Source: JACRLW01 sp050181465
GTDB lineage: Bacteria > Planctomycetota > UBA1135 > UBA2386
Reading direction: 5' to 3'
Assembly: GCA_050181465.1 (NCBI GenBank)
Contig: JBFXDD010000003.1
Span: forward strand, 62,001-126,000
Length of the DNA stretch: 64,000 nucleotides
Shown here: positions 46,451 through 54,963 of the stretch, piece by piece
Layout of the letters: every line of letters starts with the position of its first letter
Position numbering within the stretch: the stretch's first letter is position 1
The notes under the pieces: model-generated
Databases searched by the model: none
What the model was told of the DNA's origin: nothing
What the model saw: the letters and a program-made list of their open reading frames with translations, nothing else
Position numbers and translations under genes: made by a program

Positions 46451-47284
46451 GTGAATCCGACCACACCCCCCACCTCCCCCTCGAGCCCGCCCCCAACCCG
46501 GCGGGGCGTGGTGCTGGCCGTCGCCGGCGGCCCCCCCCTCCTGGCACCCCCCGACGACTGGGTGCGCGCGCTCGGACTCGATCCCGCCGACCATCCTGCC
46601 CCCCCAGCCGACCCCGACGAACTCGTGCTCTGGTTCAGCGACGGCCCGCTCGCCCTGGGTTTCTGCCGGGACGGCACTCGTCGCGCCCATCGCCTCGACT
46701 TCGACCGCGACGCACCGACCGACCGTGCGAGCACGGCTCTGCTGTGCCGCGCCGTCGGACTGGGACGCGGCGTGCGCACCGTCATCGACGCGACCGCCGG
46801 CTTCGGCCGCGACTCGCTCGCTCTCGCCGCTGCCGGAGCCGAAGTCACGATGATCGAGCGTCACCCGGTCCTCGCGGCCATGTTGCGCGACGCACTCGCG
46901 CGCGCCCCAGATGCGCGAGGACTCCGACTGATCGTGGCCGACGCGCGCGACCACCTAGAGTCGCTCCGCCGCGACGCCTCTGCCTCACCTGATGCGATCT
47001 ACCTCGACCCGATGTATCCCGACCGCGGCAAGACCGCCTTGCCGCGCAGTGCGGCCCAGATCCTGCGCGCGCTGCACGACCACGAGGAGACCCACGAGCC
47101 GCTGATAGCCGATGTCGAGCTCCTGCGCGCCGCCCGCGCGATCGCCCGACGCCGCGTCGTAGTGAAGCGACCTCCGCGCGCGCCCGCGCTGGCGGACGGA
47201 CAGACCATCGCGGTGATGCACGGCTCACGCGCGCGCTACGACATCTATGCGCCGTCCCCGCGCAACACCGCGAGTGCACCCTAG
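46451..47284 (+). CDS. RsmJ-like SAM-dependent methyltransferase
   Basis: 277 residues. Matches the RsmJ family, which methylates G1516 of 16S rRNA. Motif I is TVIDATAGFGRDSLALAAAG, motif II VTMIERHPVLAAML, and the catalytic motif DAIYLDPMYPDRGKTALP has the Asp-Pro-Met-Tyr signature. The N-terminal about 90 residues are Pro-rich and less conserved. The GTG at 46451 is used; an ATG at 46385 would read through the inverted repeat. The stop TAG (47282-47284) lies in the CTAG at the left end of the palindromic element. It is convergent with prmA across that element. Confidence 0.85.
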   Translation: MNPTTPPTSPSSPPPTRRGVVLAVAGGPPLLAPPDDWVRALGLDPADHPAPPADPDELVLWFSDGPLALGFCRDGTRRAHRLDFDRDAPTDRASTALLCRAVGLGRGVRTVIDATAGFGRDSLALAAAGAEVTMIERHPVLAAMLRDALARAPDARGLRLIVADARDHLESLRRDASASPDAIYLDPMYPDRGKTALPRSAAQILRALHDHEETHEPLIADVELLRAARAIARRRVVVKRPPRAPALADGQTIAVMHGSRARYDIYAPSPRNTASAP

Positions 47285-47436
47285 CCCGGATCATTCGTGA
47301 ACGTCGTCGCGAGATCGCCGCAGGTCGATGTCCGGCAAGGAGCTGCGTCAGTCGACGACCGAAGCGTAGCTGTAGCGACGCCGCCGGGCGCGACTTGCGG
47401 CCATCCCAGCAGACGTTCACGAGTACTCCGGGCTAG
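47281..47436. mobile_element. Palindromic MITE-like element (156 bp) between convergent genes
   Basis: Starts and ends with CTAG. The ends are inverted repeats of 25 bases, 22 matching (CTAGCCCGGA, CGTGAACGTC), and the palindrome continues imperfectly to about 55 bases per arm with a 50-base apical part. Both flanking genes end in its terminal CTAG: the RsmJ-like gene at 47282-47284 and prmA at 47433-47435. Either CTAG is a target-site duplication or the element prefers TAG-containing sites. It has no ORF of its own. The element at 43298 is a shorter relative. Confidence 0.78.
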
Positions 47437-48230
47437 CGCGGACTCACGTAACCCAAGCTCACGTATCCCAGGCACTCGCGGCGCTCCACTCGCACCGCCT
47501 CGCTCGGCAGCTTGTCTCGCAGTCCAACGACCTCCTCCGGCCGCATCCCGGAGACCACCAGCGTGCCCCCCGCTCGAAGCTTCGCGCGCACGGCGGACAA
47601 GTTCGCGTGCAGCTGCCGCCCATCCAGGTTGGCAATCACGACATCGAACCGTTCGCCGTCAAAGGTTGCCGGACCACCCAGGCGCACGTCGGCATCCGGG
47701 AGCAACTCACGCGCAGCAACGACGGACTCCGGCTCGATGTCGCAACCGCACAGCGATGTCGCGCCGAGTGCGCGCGCGAGCAACAGCAAGATGCCGGAAC
47801 CGGTGCCGACGTCCAGCACACTCAGTTCCCCGCTTGCGGGCCACACACTACGCAAGCACTGCATCGCCGCTTTCGTACTGCCGTGTTCGCCGCTGCCGAA
47901 CGCCATGCCGCGCGGCACGACCAACTCGATGCCGCGAAAGTCCGGCCGTGACTCGACCCACGGCGGTCGCACGATGAGATCGTCGGCGACTTCGATCACG
48001 GCATCGCGTTCGAAACCGGTCGGTGCTGATGCAGCGTCGAACTCCTCGAAGGAATCGAGCATGCGGACCGTCACGGCGAAGTCGGTGAGAGCGGCCAATT
48101 CGCCATCGACGAGCACTCGCGCAGAACCGTCACCTTCGACGATCGCCTCGACCTCGCACAAGAGGTGCACATGATCGAGCGCGGCAGCGAGGGCGTCTGC
48201 GTCACCGTGCAGCTCATAGAGCCGCTTCAT
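47433..48230 (-). CDS. prmA: Ribosomal protein L11 methyltransferase (PrmA-like)
   Basis: 265 residues. The C-terminal Rossmann domain has the SAM loop LDVGTGSGILLLLARALG and the PrmA-type HGSTKAAMQCL before it; IANLDGRQLHANL carries the NxxL-type catalytic region, where PrmA usually has NILA. The N-terminal about 90 residues form the substrate-binding part. PrmA trimethylates Lys and N-terminal residues of ribosomal protein L11. The ATG at 48230 overlaps the coaC stop (ATGA). The C-terminus repeats GYVS twice and the stop TAG comes from the palindromic element. A general small-molecule methyltransferase remains possible. Confidence 0.85.
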   Translation of the reverse strand: MKRLYELHGDADALAAALDHVHLLCEVEAIVEGDGSARVLVDGELAALTDFAVTVRMLDSFEEFDAASAPTGFERDAVIEVADDLIVRPPWVESRPDFRGIELVVPRGMAFGSGEHGSTKAAMQCLRSVWPASGELSVLDVGTGSGILLLLARALGATSLCGCDIEPESVVAARELLPDADVRLGGPATFDGERFDVVIANLDGRQLHANLSAVRAKLRAGGTLVVSGMRPEEVVGLRDKLPSEAVRVERRECLGYVSLGYVSPR

Positions 48231-48751
48231 GGCGCTTCGATCGCAGCCAGGATCGCGTCGGGCTCCACCATGCGGCCGACTGCGGAGTAGCCCTCGGCGA
48301 GCCAGCCTTCGACCGGCCCGCAAACCTCGAAACCAAGACCGCGCAGCGTCGCCACGTTGCGCTGCACGACACTCTGGTTCCACATCGCGTCGTTCATCGC
48401 CGGACAGAGGATGCGGCGCGCGCGACAGGCCAGCGCGGCGAGCGTCACCGCGTCGTCGGCGCAGCCTGCCGCGAGACGCGCGCAGAGATCAGCCGTCGCC
48501 GGCGCGATGACGAAGACGTCCGCATCCTTGGTTGCAGCGATGTGAGGTGCGGTTCCGTCCGGATCGATCTGTGTCGACGAAACGATGGCGACCCTGCCGG
48601 TCAACCCCTCGAAGGTCCGTCGACCCACGAAGCTCTCGGCATCGCGCGTCATTGCGACGCGCACTTCGTGGCCACGCTGCACGAGCTGGCTGGCAAGGGC
48701 AGCTGCCTTGAATGCCGCAATCCCACCGCCGACACCGAGAAGGATCTTCAC
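48227..48751 (-). CDS. coaC: Phosphopantothenoylcysteine decarboxylase (CoaC flavoprotein)
   Basis: 174 residues of the HFCD flavoprotein family. It decarboxylates 4'-phosphopantothenoylcysteine, the third step from pantothenate to CoA, using FMN. Motifs are LLGVGGGIAAFKAAAL, the active-site ADVFVIAPATADLCARLA, and PAMNDAMW with the PXMNxxMW signature. The CoaB synthetase part normally fused C-terminally is missing: the chain ends at the decarboxylase domain and the next gene is prmA. The GTG at 48751 overlaps the gmk stop (GTGA). The placement after gmk mirrors the common gmk-rpoZ-coaBC order, without rpoZ. Confidence 0.92.
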   Translation of the reverse strand: MKILLGVGGGIAAFKAAALASQLVQRGHEVRVAMTRDAESFVGRRTFEGLTGRVAIVSSTQIDPDGTAPHIAATKDADVFVIAPATADLCARLAAGCADDAVTLAALACRARRILCPAMNDAMWNQSVVQRNVATLRGLGFEVCGPVEGWLAEGYSAVGRMVEPDAILAAIEAP

Positions 48752-49314
48752 GATGCCTCCAAGCCGCACAGAGCGCGCACACGCGCGATCGTGTCTTCCA
48801 GTCGATGATTCTCGACGACGTGGTCGTAGAGATCGCGCGCCTCGAGCTCCGCAGCGGCGATGCGCATGCGGTTCTCGATCTCCTCCACCGAATTCTGGCC
48901 GCGCGCCGTCAATCGTCGCCGCAGCTCCGCCATGTCCGGCGGAACTACGAAGACGTAGGTGCCTTCCACCTTGCGACTGCGGAGCTGCCGGGTGCCCTGC
49001 ACTTCGATCTCGAGCACGAAGACCTTGCCCGCGGTGAGCGCGCGCTCCATCGGCGCTCGTAGCGTGCCGTAGTAACGGCCGTTGTACGAGGCGCTCTCGA
49101 GGAACTCGCCGCGCGCTTCGCGAGCTTGGAAGTCTTCGACCGTGAGGAAGTGATAGTCCACGCCGTCGACCTCGCCGGCCCGCATCGCGCGGGTGGTCGC
49201 CGACACCGAGAACTCCACACGTGGATCCTGCTTCAGCGCCTTGCACACGCTGGTCTTGCCGGCGCCCGAGGGTCCGGAGATCACGACGAGACGACCGAGA
49301 GTCTTCGCAGCCAT
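48748..49314 (-). CDS. gmk: Guanylate kinase
   Basis: 188 residues. It phosphorylates GMP to GDP. The P-loop is GPSGAGKT at 14-21. GMP-binding segments are SVSATTRAMRAGEVDGVDYHF and GRYYGTLRAPMERAL; the lid EIEVQGTRQLRSR follows. The ATG at 49314 gives the usual short leader before the P-loop; a GTG at 49344 is also possible and would add 10 residues. The stop overlaps the coaC start. It follows yicC, the widely conserved yicC-gmk order. Confidence 0.95.
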   Translation of the reverse strand: MAAKTLGRLVVISGPSGAGKTSVCKALKQDPRVEFSVSATTRAMRAGEVDGVDYHFLTVEDFQAREARGEFLESASYNGRYYGTLRAPMERALTAGKVFVLEIEVQGTRQLRSRKVEGTYVFVVPPDMAELRRRLTARGQNSVEEIENRMRIAAAELEARDLYDHVVENHRLEDTIARVRALCGLEAS

Positions 49315-49354
49315 GCGGTTGATCGGCGAGGCGAGCGGTTGCACCGGGCGGATC

Positions 49355-50305
49355 CTATTCGAGGTTCGCCACCTGTTCCTTCAATCGATCGACGATCGAC
49401 TTCATGGCCACGATCTCGTGGGCGATCTCCGCGTCCGGCGACTTGCTGCCGATGGTGTTGACCTCGCGCAGGATCTCCTGGGTCAGGAACTCCAGGTTAC
49501 GACCCGGCGGCTCGCTCCCGGCGAGCAGTACACGGGCCCGCGCCAGGTGAGCCGACAGGCGATCGAGCTCCTCGCGCACGTCGACCCGGTCGCAATAGAG
49601 GGCGACCTGCTGCAGAACATCGGCGGGCGACAGCTCGCGAGTTACTCCGCTCCCGTTGAGCACCTCGTTGACCCGCGCCAGCAGACGGTCGCGGTAGCGC
49701 GCGCCCAGTTCAGGCGTACGCGCGGCGACCGTTGCGAGTGCCGACTCCAACTCGAGGAGGTGGGATTCGATTGCGATGTACAGCGCGGCACCTTCGGCTT
49801 CGCGGGACGCGATCAGCCGATCGAGGGCGTCGTCGAGTGCTCGCTGGACGGCGGCCGGCACCGTCTCGCCGCGCTCCCGCGAGATCTCCCCGCTCGACGC
49901 GAGCACGCCGGGAACCACCAACACGTCACGAACCGTCGGGGCCGAGAGACCGCACGCCGAAGCGAGGCGCTGCAGTTCGGCAGCGACTTCGGCGAATCGC
50001 CCCGAGTCGAGAACCCCGGCGAGATCACGAGACGATCGCTCGAGAGTCACGGTCAAGCTGACCGAGCCGCGATGGACCCGTGCGCGGATCCGCTCCTCCA
50101 TGCCGCGCTCGAAGCTGCTCAACTCCGCGGGCAAGCGCGCTTTCAGTGCGAAACCGCGACCGTTGACGCTGCGCAGTTCCACCACCACGGCGGAGCCGCC
50201 GCCTTCACCCACCACTTTGGCCCACGCCGAGCCGGTCATGCTGCGCAGGAGCTTCTGCGATCGCGGACTCTGCGGCCGCGGGCTCTGCGGCGGGGTGCTC
50301 ACCAC
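49355..50305 (-). CDS. yicC: YicC-family endoribonuclease/stress protein
   Basis: 316 residues, slightly longer than the usual 290 because of a Ser/Pro/Gln-rich leader. YicC/YloC proteins are RNases involved in RNA turnover. Conserved parts are SMTGSAWAKVVGEG, VELRSVNGRGFALKARLP, GSVSLTV, and the C-terminal block GRNLEFLTQEILREVNTIGS and IVAMKSIVDRLKEQVANLE, which carries the active-site-like Glu residues. The GTG at 50305 is used; starts closer to SMTGSAW are possible. It lies between secG and gmk. Confidence 0.92.
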   Translation of the reverse strand: MVSTPPQSPRPQSPRSQKLLRSMTGSAWAKVVGEGGGSAVVVELRSVNGRGFALKARLPAELSSFERGMEERIRARVHRGSVSLTVTLERSSRDLAGVLDSGRFAEVAAELQRLASACGLSAPTVRDVLVVPGVLASSGEISRERGETVPAAVQRALDDALDRLIASREAEGAALYIAIESHLLELESALATVAARTPELGARYRDRLLARVNEVLNGSGVTRELSPADVLQQVALYCDRVDVREELDRLSAHLARARVLLAGSEPPGRNLEFLTQEILREVNTIGSKSPDAEIAHEIVAMKSIVDRLKEQVANLE

Positions 50306-50318
50306 CGACCTCCGACCG

Positions 50319-50552
50319 TCACGCGGACCAAGTCGCGTGCAGGAACACAGCGCTGGCGAGGAAGACGGCAGCCAGCGCGAAGGTGAACTTCATCGCACCG
50401 CTGGCGCGGACCCCGAAGGTCTCCGCACCGACGCCGCCGAAGGCTTCGGCGAGGCCGCCACCGCTGCCTTGTTGCAGAAGGACCAGGATCGACAACATCA
50501 CGGCGGAGCCGAAGAACAGAACCCACAACAGAATCAGAAGGGCGGTGCTCAT
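50319..50552 (-). CDS. secG: Preprotein translocase subunit SecG
   Basis: 77 residues. SecG assists the SecYEG channel in protein export. Two membrane helices (STALLILLWVLFFGSAVMLS and MKFTFALAAVFLASAVFLHA) flank the characteristic cytosolic loop with LVLLQQGSGGGLAEAFGG and AETFGVR. The loop LLQQGSGGGL is the family signature. The ATG at 50552 is the first start in the frame before the first helix. It is downstream of tpiA by 94 bases; tpiA-secG is a very common gene pair. Confidence 0.95.
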   Translation of the reverse strand: MSTALLILLWVLFFGSAVMLSILVLLQQGSGGGLAEAFGGVGAETFGVRASGAMKFTFALAAVFLASAVFLHATWSA

Positions 50553-50646
50553 GGAGTCAGCTTGCGGTGTGGCGCGCGGGAAGGAAGTCCGGGAGGGGAT
50601 GCGGGAGGAAAATCGAAGGGGACGGTCGACAGGCTCGATCGCAGAG

Positions 50647-51411
50647 TCAGTGATCGAACTCGATGATGGGCAAGAACAGGTCGGGCTTGAGGCTCGCACC
50701 GCCGACGAGGACGCCATCGACGTCGTCGACGGCGAGCAGCGCTTTCACGTTGCCGGGATTCACGCTTCCGCCGTACAGCAGTCGCGTGATCTTCGCAGCA
50801 TCGCTGCCCAGCTTGCCGGCGATCCACTTGCGCAGGAAGCGATGGACTTCATCGACCTGGGTCACCGTCGCGGTCTCGCCGGTCCCGATCGCCCAAACCG
50901 GTTCGTAGGCGATGGCGACCTTGCGCATTTCGTCGGGCTGGATCTCGCTGAGCGCGGCGTCGAGTTGGCGCTTGAGCACTCGCTCGGTGCGGTGACCCTT
51001 GCGCTCTTCGATGGTCTCGCCGATGCACAGGATCGGCAGCAGGTCGACGGCGAGCGCCGCGCGTAGCTTGCGCCCCATCCATTCGTCTTTCTCGAAGAAC
51101 AGGTGGCGCCGCTCGCTGTGGCCGACGATCACTCGATCCGCACCCACCTCGCGGAGCATCGCCGCGGACAACTCGCCGGTGAAGGCGCCGTCCTTCTCGT
51201 GCCAGAGGTTCTGCGCACCGACGCCGAGCGGTGAACCCTGGGCCACCGCGGACACATCGGCCAGGTAGACCGACGGCGTGAACACCGCGACCTCGCGATC
51301 GCTGCCGTCACCGAGTCGACCCCGGATCGTCTTGATGAGGTCGAGCGCGTGCGCTCGATCCAGGTTCATCTTCCAGTTGCCGGCGATGTACGGTTTCCGC
51401 GAGTCCTTCAT
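50647..51411 (-). CDS. tpiA: Triosephosphate isomerase
   Basis: 254 residues, standard length. It interconverts dihydroxyacetone phosphate and glyceraldehyde 3-phosphate. The active site is visible: Lys in AGNWKMN, His in VIVGHSERR, Glu in AYEPVWAIGTG, and the phosphate-binding LLYGGSVNPGN with VLVGGASLKP. The ATG at 51411 overlaps the aroF stop (ATGA) and directly precedes the first strand. The gene is followed by secG. Confidence 0.97.
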   Translation of the reverse strand: MKDSRKPYIAGNWKMNLDRAHALDLIKTIRGRLGDGSDREVAVFTPSVYLADVSAVAQGSPLGVGAQNLWHEKDGAFTGELSAAMLREVGADRVIVGHSERRHLFFEKDEWMGRKLRAALAVDLLPILCIGETIEERKGHRTERVLKRQLDAALSEIQPDEMRKVAIAYEPVWAIGTGETATVTQVDEVHRFLRKWIAGKLGSDAAKITRLLYGGSVNPGNVKALLAVDDVDGVLVGGASLKPDLFLPIIEFDH

Positions 51412-52286
51412 GCGCTCATCTCGGTGGGACGGCCGGGTTGGATGTTCTCGTTGCCCGACTTGGCGCGCGCACTCCGCGCACCGAGGGGGCGACCAAGGAC
51501 GGGTGCGAGCTGAGCCAACTTCCCGACCAACTGCTCGAAGTCGGCGGGCAGCAGGGCTTGCCGACCATCGCACTGGGCACGCGCGGGATCGGGATGGACC
51601 TCGACGATGATGCCGTCGGCGCCGGCTGCGAATGCCGCGAGCGCCATGGGCACGACCAATTCGCGACGACCGGTGCCGTGCGACGGATCGACGATCACCG
51701 GCAGCGGCGAACGTTGCTTCAGCGTCGGCACGGCGGCGAGATCGAGCAGATAGCGCGTGCTGGAATCGAAGCCGCGCACGCCGCGCTCACACAGGACCAC
51801 TCGCTCGTTGCCGCCCTCGAGCAGATAGTCGGCGGCGGCGAGCAGCTCATCCAAGGTGGCGGCGGCGCCACGCTTGAGCAGGACCGGTCGATCCACCTTC
51901 GCGACCTCACGCAGCAGCGCGAAGTTCTGCATGTTGCGGGAGCCGATCTGCAGCATCGCGGCGCTCGCCGCGACGAGTTCGACGTCGCGAGGATCGAGCA
52001 CCTCGGTCACCACCGGCAAGCCCGACGCGGCCGACGCCGCGCGCAGCAAGTCCAAGCCCTTCGCCCCGAGCCCCTGAAAGCTTCTCGGGGACGTGCGCGG
52101 TTTGAACGCGCCGCCGCGCAGCATGCTCGCGCCGGCCGCCGCCACCCGAAGTGCGGTGCCCGTGAGTTGCTCCTCGGTCTCGACGGCGCAGGGTCCGGCG
52201 ACGATCGTGAAGCACCCCGGGCCGAAGCGCACGGCGCCCTCGATCGGGATCGTCCGCGGAGCGGGAGAAGCGGGCGTGTCGGACAA
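51408..52286 (-). CDS. aroF: 3-deoxy-7-phosphoheptulonate (DAHP) synthase, KdsA/AroG-beta type
   Basis: About 292 residues. First enzyme of the shikimate pathway, joining phosphoenolpyruvate and erythrose 4-phosphate. Motifs are IVAGPCAVETEEQL, MLRGGAFKPRTSPRSFQGLG, IGSRNMQNFALL, VLLKRG, VVLCERGVRGFD and VDPSHGTGRRELV; the metal-binding Cys, His, Glu and Asp are in these. The N-terminal ferredoxin-like domain seen in some relatives is absent. The start is uncertain: the TTG at 52286 gives a short leader, while a longer in-frame start at 52439 would add a low-complexity Arg/Pro-rich stretch. It is coupled to tpiA and divergent from the decarboxylase gene. Confidence 0.9.
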   Translation of the reverse strand: MSDTPASPAPRTIPIEGAVRFGPGCFTIVAGPCAVETEEQLTGTALRVAAAGASMLRGGAFKPRTSPRSFQGLGAKGLDLLRAASAASGLPVVTEVLDPRDVELVAASAAMLQIGSRNMQNFALLREVAKVDRPVLLKRGAAATLDELLAAADYLLEGGNERVVLCERGVRGFDSSTRYLLDLAAVPTLKQRSPLPVIVDPSHGTGRRELVVPMALAAFAAGADGIIVEVHPDPARAQCDGRQALLPADFEQLVGKLAQLAPVLGRPLGARSARAKSGNENIQPGRPTEMSA

Positions 52287-52463
52287 TGCGAGACGGCGTG
52301 ACGGGGGACGTGGCGGCGGGGCGCGACGGAGAGACGTGGGCGCGGGATCGAGCGACCCGGACGTCGCCCAGCCGATTCGAGACTTCCGTTCCGATTCTGC
52401 GCGAGCCCGGCGCTGCGGGGCGGCGCAAGATAGGGTCACCCGGACGACCGGTCAAACCTGAGC

Positions 52464-53834
52464 ATGAGCCTCGATCCCGATCCAGAATCGCTCCGCCGCT
52501 TCGGGCACGCCGCCGTCGACCGGATCGTCGACCGCCTCGCCGGACTCACCGAGAGCCGCGTCTTCTCCCGGCCTGACCCGGCCCAGCTCGCCGCGCGGCT
52601 GCGCGAACCTGCCCCTGAACTCGGCGCCGGGTTCCCAGCCTGCCTCGACCGCTTCTTCGACGAGATCCTGCCCGCGGCCACCCTGGTCAACCACCCCCGC
52701 TTCTTCGGCTGGGTGCCCGGCCCCGGCAGCCAGATCGGTGCGCTCGGCGCCTACTTGGCCGCGGCGACGAATCTGTTCGTCGGCAGTTGGCTCGGCGGCG
52801 CCTCCCTCGCGCAGCTCGAAGTCGAGGTGCTGCGCTGGCTCGCCGCGGCCCTGGGCTTGCCGGTGGATACCCCCGGACTGTTCACCAGCGGCGGCTCGTT
52901 GGCGAACCTCGCCGCGCTGTCGGCGGCACGCGCGCGGGCCACGGCGCGCGGCGCGGAGCGCTTCGTCGTCTACCTCGGCGACCAGGCCCACGGCTCGAAC
53001 CACAAGGCCGCGCGGGTGATCGGCGTTCCGCCGGACGCGATCTTGCGCGTACGCACGGATTCCCGACAGCGCATCGACCCTATGGACCTGAAGCGGCAGC
53101 TCGATGCCGATGCCGGCGCGGGGCGAGTCGGCTCGGCGATCGTCGTCAGTCTCGGCACCACGTCGACCGGGGCCATCGATCCGATCGACGAGATCGCCGG
53201 GATCGCCGAAGCCGCCGGTGCCTGGCTCCACGTCGACGGCGCCTACGGTGCGGCCGCAGCGCTGCTGCCCGAACGCGCGGATCTGCGCGGCGCCCTCGCG
53301 CGCGCCGACTCGATCACGCTCGATCCGCACAAGTGGCTCTATGTGCCCTTCGAGTGCGGCTGCCTGCTCGTGCGCGACCTGCAGTCGCTGCATGCCGCCT
53401 TCACCACCGACGGCGCCTACCTGCAGGACATCCCGCGCGACGCCGTGAACTTCTTCGATCGCGGCCCTGAGCTCAGCCGCGGCGCGCGAGCTCTCCCCGT
53501 CTGGTTCCTCTTGCGGGCCGTCGGCCTCGACGCCGTCCGGACGGCGATCCGTGACGATCTAGCCAACGCCCAGCGCGCCCAGGACCGACTCGCCGCCGAT
53601 CCGCGCATCCGCATCGTGACCGAGCGGTCGCTCTCGGTGTTCACCTTCGACGTCGCCGGCGACGAAGCACGAACCCGCGCATTGCTCGACGCCTTGTGGG
53701 CAGACGGCACGACCATGCTGTCCTCTTCGCTCGTCGACGGCCGCTTCGTCCTGCGCTTCTGCGTCGTCAATCACCGCACGACCGCGGCCGAGATCGACCG
53801 GGCCGTCGCGACGATCCTGCGTCTGCTCGACTGA
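52464..53834 (+). CDS. PLP-dependent (aromatic amino acid type) decarboxylase
   Basis: 456 residues of the group II decarboxylase family. The PLP lysine is K290 in DPHKWLYVPFECG. Other motifs are LVNHPRFFGWVPGPGS, GLFTSGGSLANLAAL and WLHVDGAYGAAAALL, with the Asp holding the PLP nitrogen. The substrate may be tyrosine, tryptophan, DOPA or another amino acid; the sequence does not settle it. It could also be a related aldehyde synthase. The ATG at 52464 is the natural start. Position next to aroF is suggestive of aromatic metabolism but the genes are divergent. Confidence 0.9.
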   Translation: MSLDPDPESLRRFGHAAVDRIVDRLAGLTESRVFSRPDPAQLAARLREPAPELGAGFPACLDRFFDEILPAATLVNHPRFFGWVPGPGSQIGALGAYLAAATNLFVGSWLGGASLAQLEVEVLRWLAAALGLPVDTPGLFTSGGSLANLAALSAARARATARGAERFVVYLGDQAHGSNHKAARVIGVPPDAILRVRTDSRQRIDPMDLKRQLDADAGAGRVGSAIVVSLGTTSTGAIDPIDEIAGIAEAAGAWLHVDGAYGAAAALLPERADLRGALARADSITLDPHKWLYVPFECGCLLVRDLQSLHAAFTTDGAYLQDIPRDAVNFFDRGPELSRGARALPVWFLLRAVGLDAVRTAIRDDLANAQRAQDRLAADPRIRIVTERSLSVFTFDVAGDEARTRALLDALWADGTTMLSSSLVDGRFVLRFCVVNHRTTAAEIDRAVATILRLLD

Positions 53835-53837
53835 GCT

Positions 53838-53856
53838 GCCGCCGCGGCACGGCGGC
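53838..53856 (+). terminator. Candidate terminator hairpin after the decarboxylase gene
   Basis: GCCGCCG and CGGCGGC form a perfect 7-bp stem with a 5-base loop, 3 bases after the stop. No T-tract follows. Similar short GC hairpins follow other genes here. Confidence 0.45.
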
Positions 53857-53881
53857 GGTGACCGGCGTTATCCTGCCCGGC

Positions 53882-54793
53882 ATGTCTCGCCTCCTCCTCG
53901 CCCTCGCCGCCTTCACCGCCTCGCTCGCGGCGCAGTCCGGCTGTCCCGACCAGGTCTATGAGCCCACGGTGAACAACGGGCTCGAGATCACCGCGAACCA
54001 GACCGTCACGCAGACCTTCACCGCAGGGGTCTCCGGCCAACTCACCGACGTGTTCCTCGTGGGCATCCAACATCACCGCGGCACGCCGACCACGCCGCTC
54101 GAGATCCGCATCGTCGCAACGGACACGAGCGGCACACCCAGCGGCGCCGCCCTCGCGACCTTCGTGCTCACGCCCGCCCAAGTGCCGGCTGCGCGCGGCA
54201 ATCTCCAACTCGACGTGCGAGCCGCGAGCATCGTCGTCAGCCCCGGCACCGTGTTGGGCATCCGCGCCTCGTCGGCAGCGACGCCGGGCGGGTCGACCTA
54301 TGCGTGGTGGGGCGAAGCCGCCGGAGTCAACTACCCGCGCGGCATGATCTTCCTGCGCGACACCACGCCGCTCAGTGTGTGGGACCTCGGATTCCGTACG
54401 CACGTGCTCACCCCCGCGAGCAGTGCGAACTACGGAACCGGTCATCCCGGCACGCTCGGTGTGCCGACCTTGGCCGCGTCGGCTCCGCCGGTCCTTGGCA
54501 GCAACTTGCAACTGCTGATCGGCAATTCGAACGGCAGCACCACCACCGGCGCCCTGCTCGCCGGGATCGCGACCGCGAACCTGCCGACACCGTTCGGCGG
54601 CACCGTGTTGCTCACGATCGACTCGAGCATCAGCACAGTGATCCCGACCGGTGGTCTGGCGATGCCCTTGGCCATTCCATCCTCGCCTCGGCTTTGCGGC
54701 GCCCGGGTCTTCTTCCAGTCGATCCAGTTCGATACCGGTGCCAGCCACTCGCTCGCGTTCTCACCGGGCCTGGAATTCGTGCTCGGCGGCTGA
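53882..54793 (+). CDS. Secreted protein with the recurrent C-terminal domain
   Basis: 303 residues: signal peptide (SRLLLALAAFTASLAAQ), then a beta-sandwich-like domain (about 25-185) with ITANQTVTQTFTAGVSGQLT and GTVLGIRASSA. A hinge ANYGTGHPGTLGVP leads to a C-terminal beta domain with LGSNLQLLIGNSNG and a terminal LCGARVFFQSIQFDTGA. The hinge and last domain share the layout of the secreted protein at 17100. The first domain resembles carbohydrate-binding or choice-of-anchor type modules, but no assignment is certain. The ATG at 53882 is exactly at the signal. A GC hairpin is just upstream. Confidence 0.82.
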   Translation: MSRLLLALAAFTASLAAQSGCPDQVYEPTVNNGLEITANQTVTQTFTAGVSGQLTDVFLVGIQHHRGTPTTPLEIRIVATDTSGTPSGAALATFVLTPAQVPAARGNLQLDVRAASIVVSPGTVLGIRASSAATPGGSTYAWWGEAAGVNYPRGMIFLRDTTPLSVWDLGFRTHVLTPASSANYGTGHPGTLGVPTLAASAPPVLGSNLQLLIGNSNGSTTTGALLAGIATANLPTPFGGTVLLTIDSSISTVIPTGGLAMPLAIPSSPRLCGARVFFQSIQFDTGASHSLAFSPGLEFVLGG

Positions 54794-54963
54794 GCGACGG
54801 CGACACCTCGTCGGGAATCGGGAAATTCGCAAACCGCGCGCGGATGCGGCGCACGAACCGAAGCGGCTCGTCTCCTCGGCCGTCTGCGGTGCCCGCTCCG
54901 ACTTGGAAGCATCGGCAGGTCCGAAGGAGCAGCCGCCTTCGTCCCCCTCGTTCGAGAATCACG

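Noticed and set aside
43298..47436. Treating moaA to prmA as one composite transposon bounded by the two CTAG elements
   Set aside because: The elements lack transposase genes and the enclosed genes (moaA, PhzF, XRE, RsmJ-like) are ordinary chromosomal types with normal codon use.
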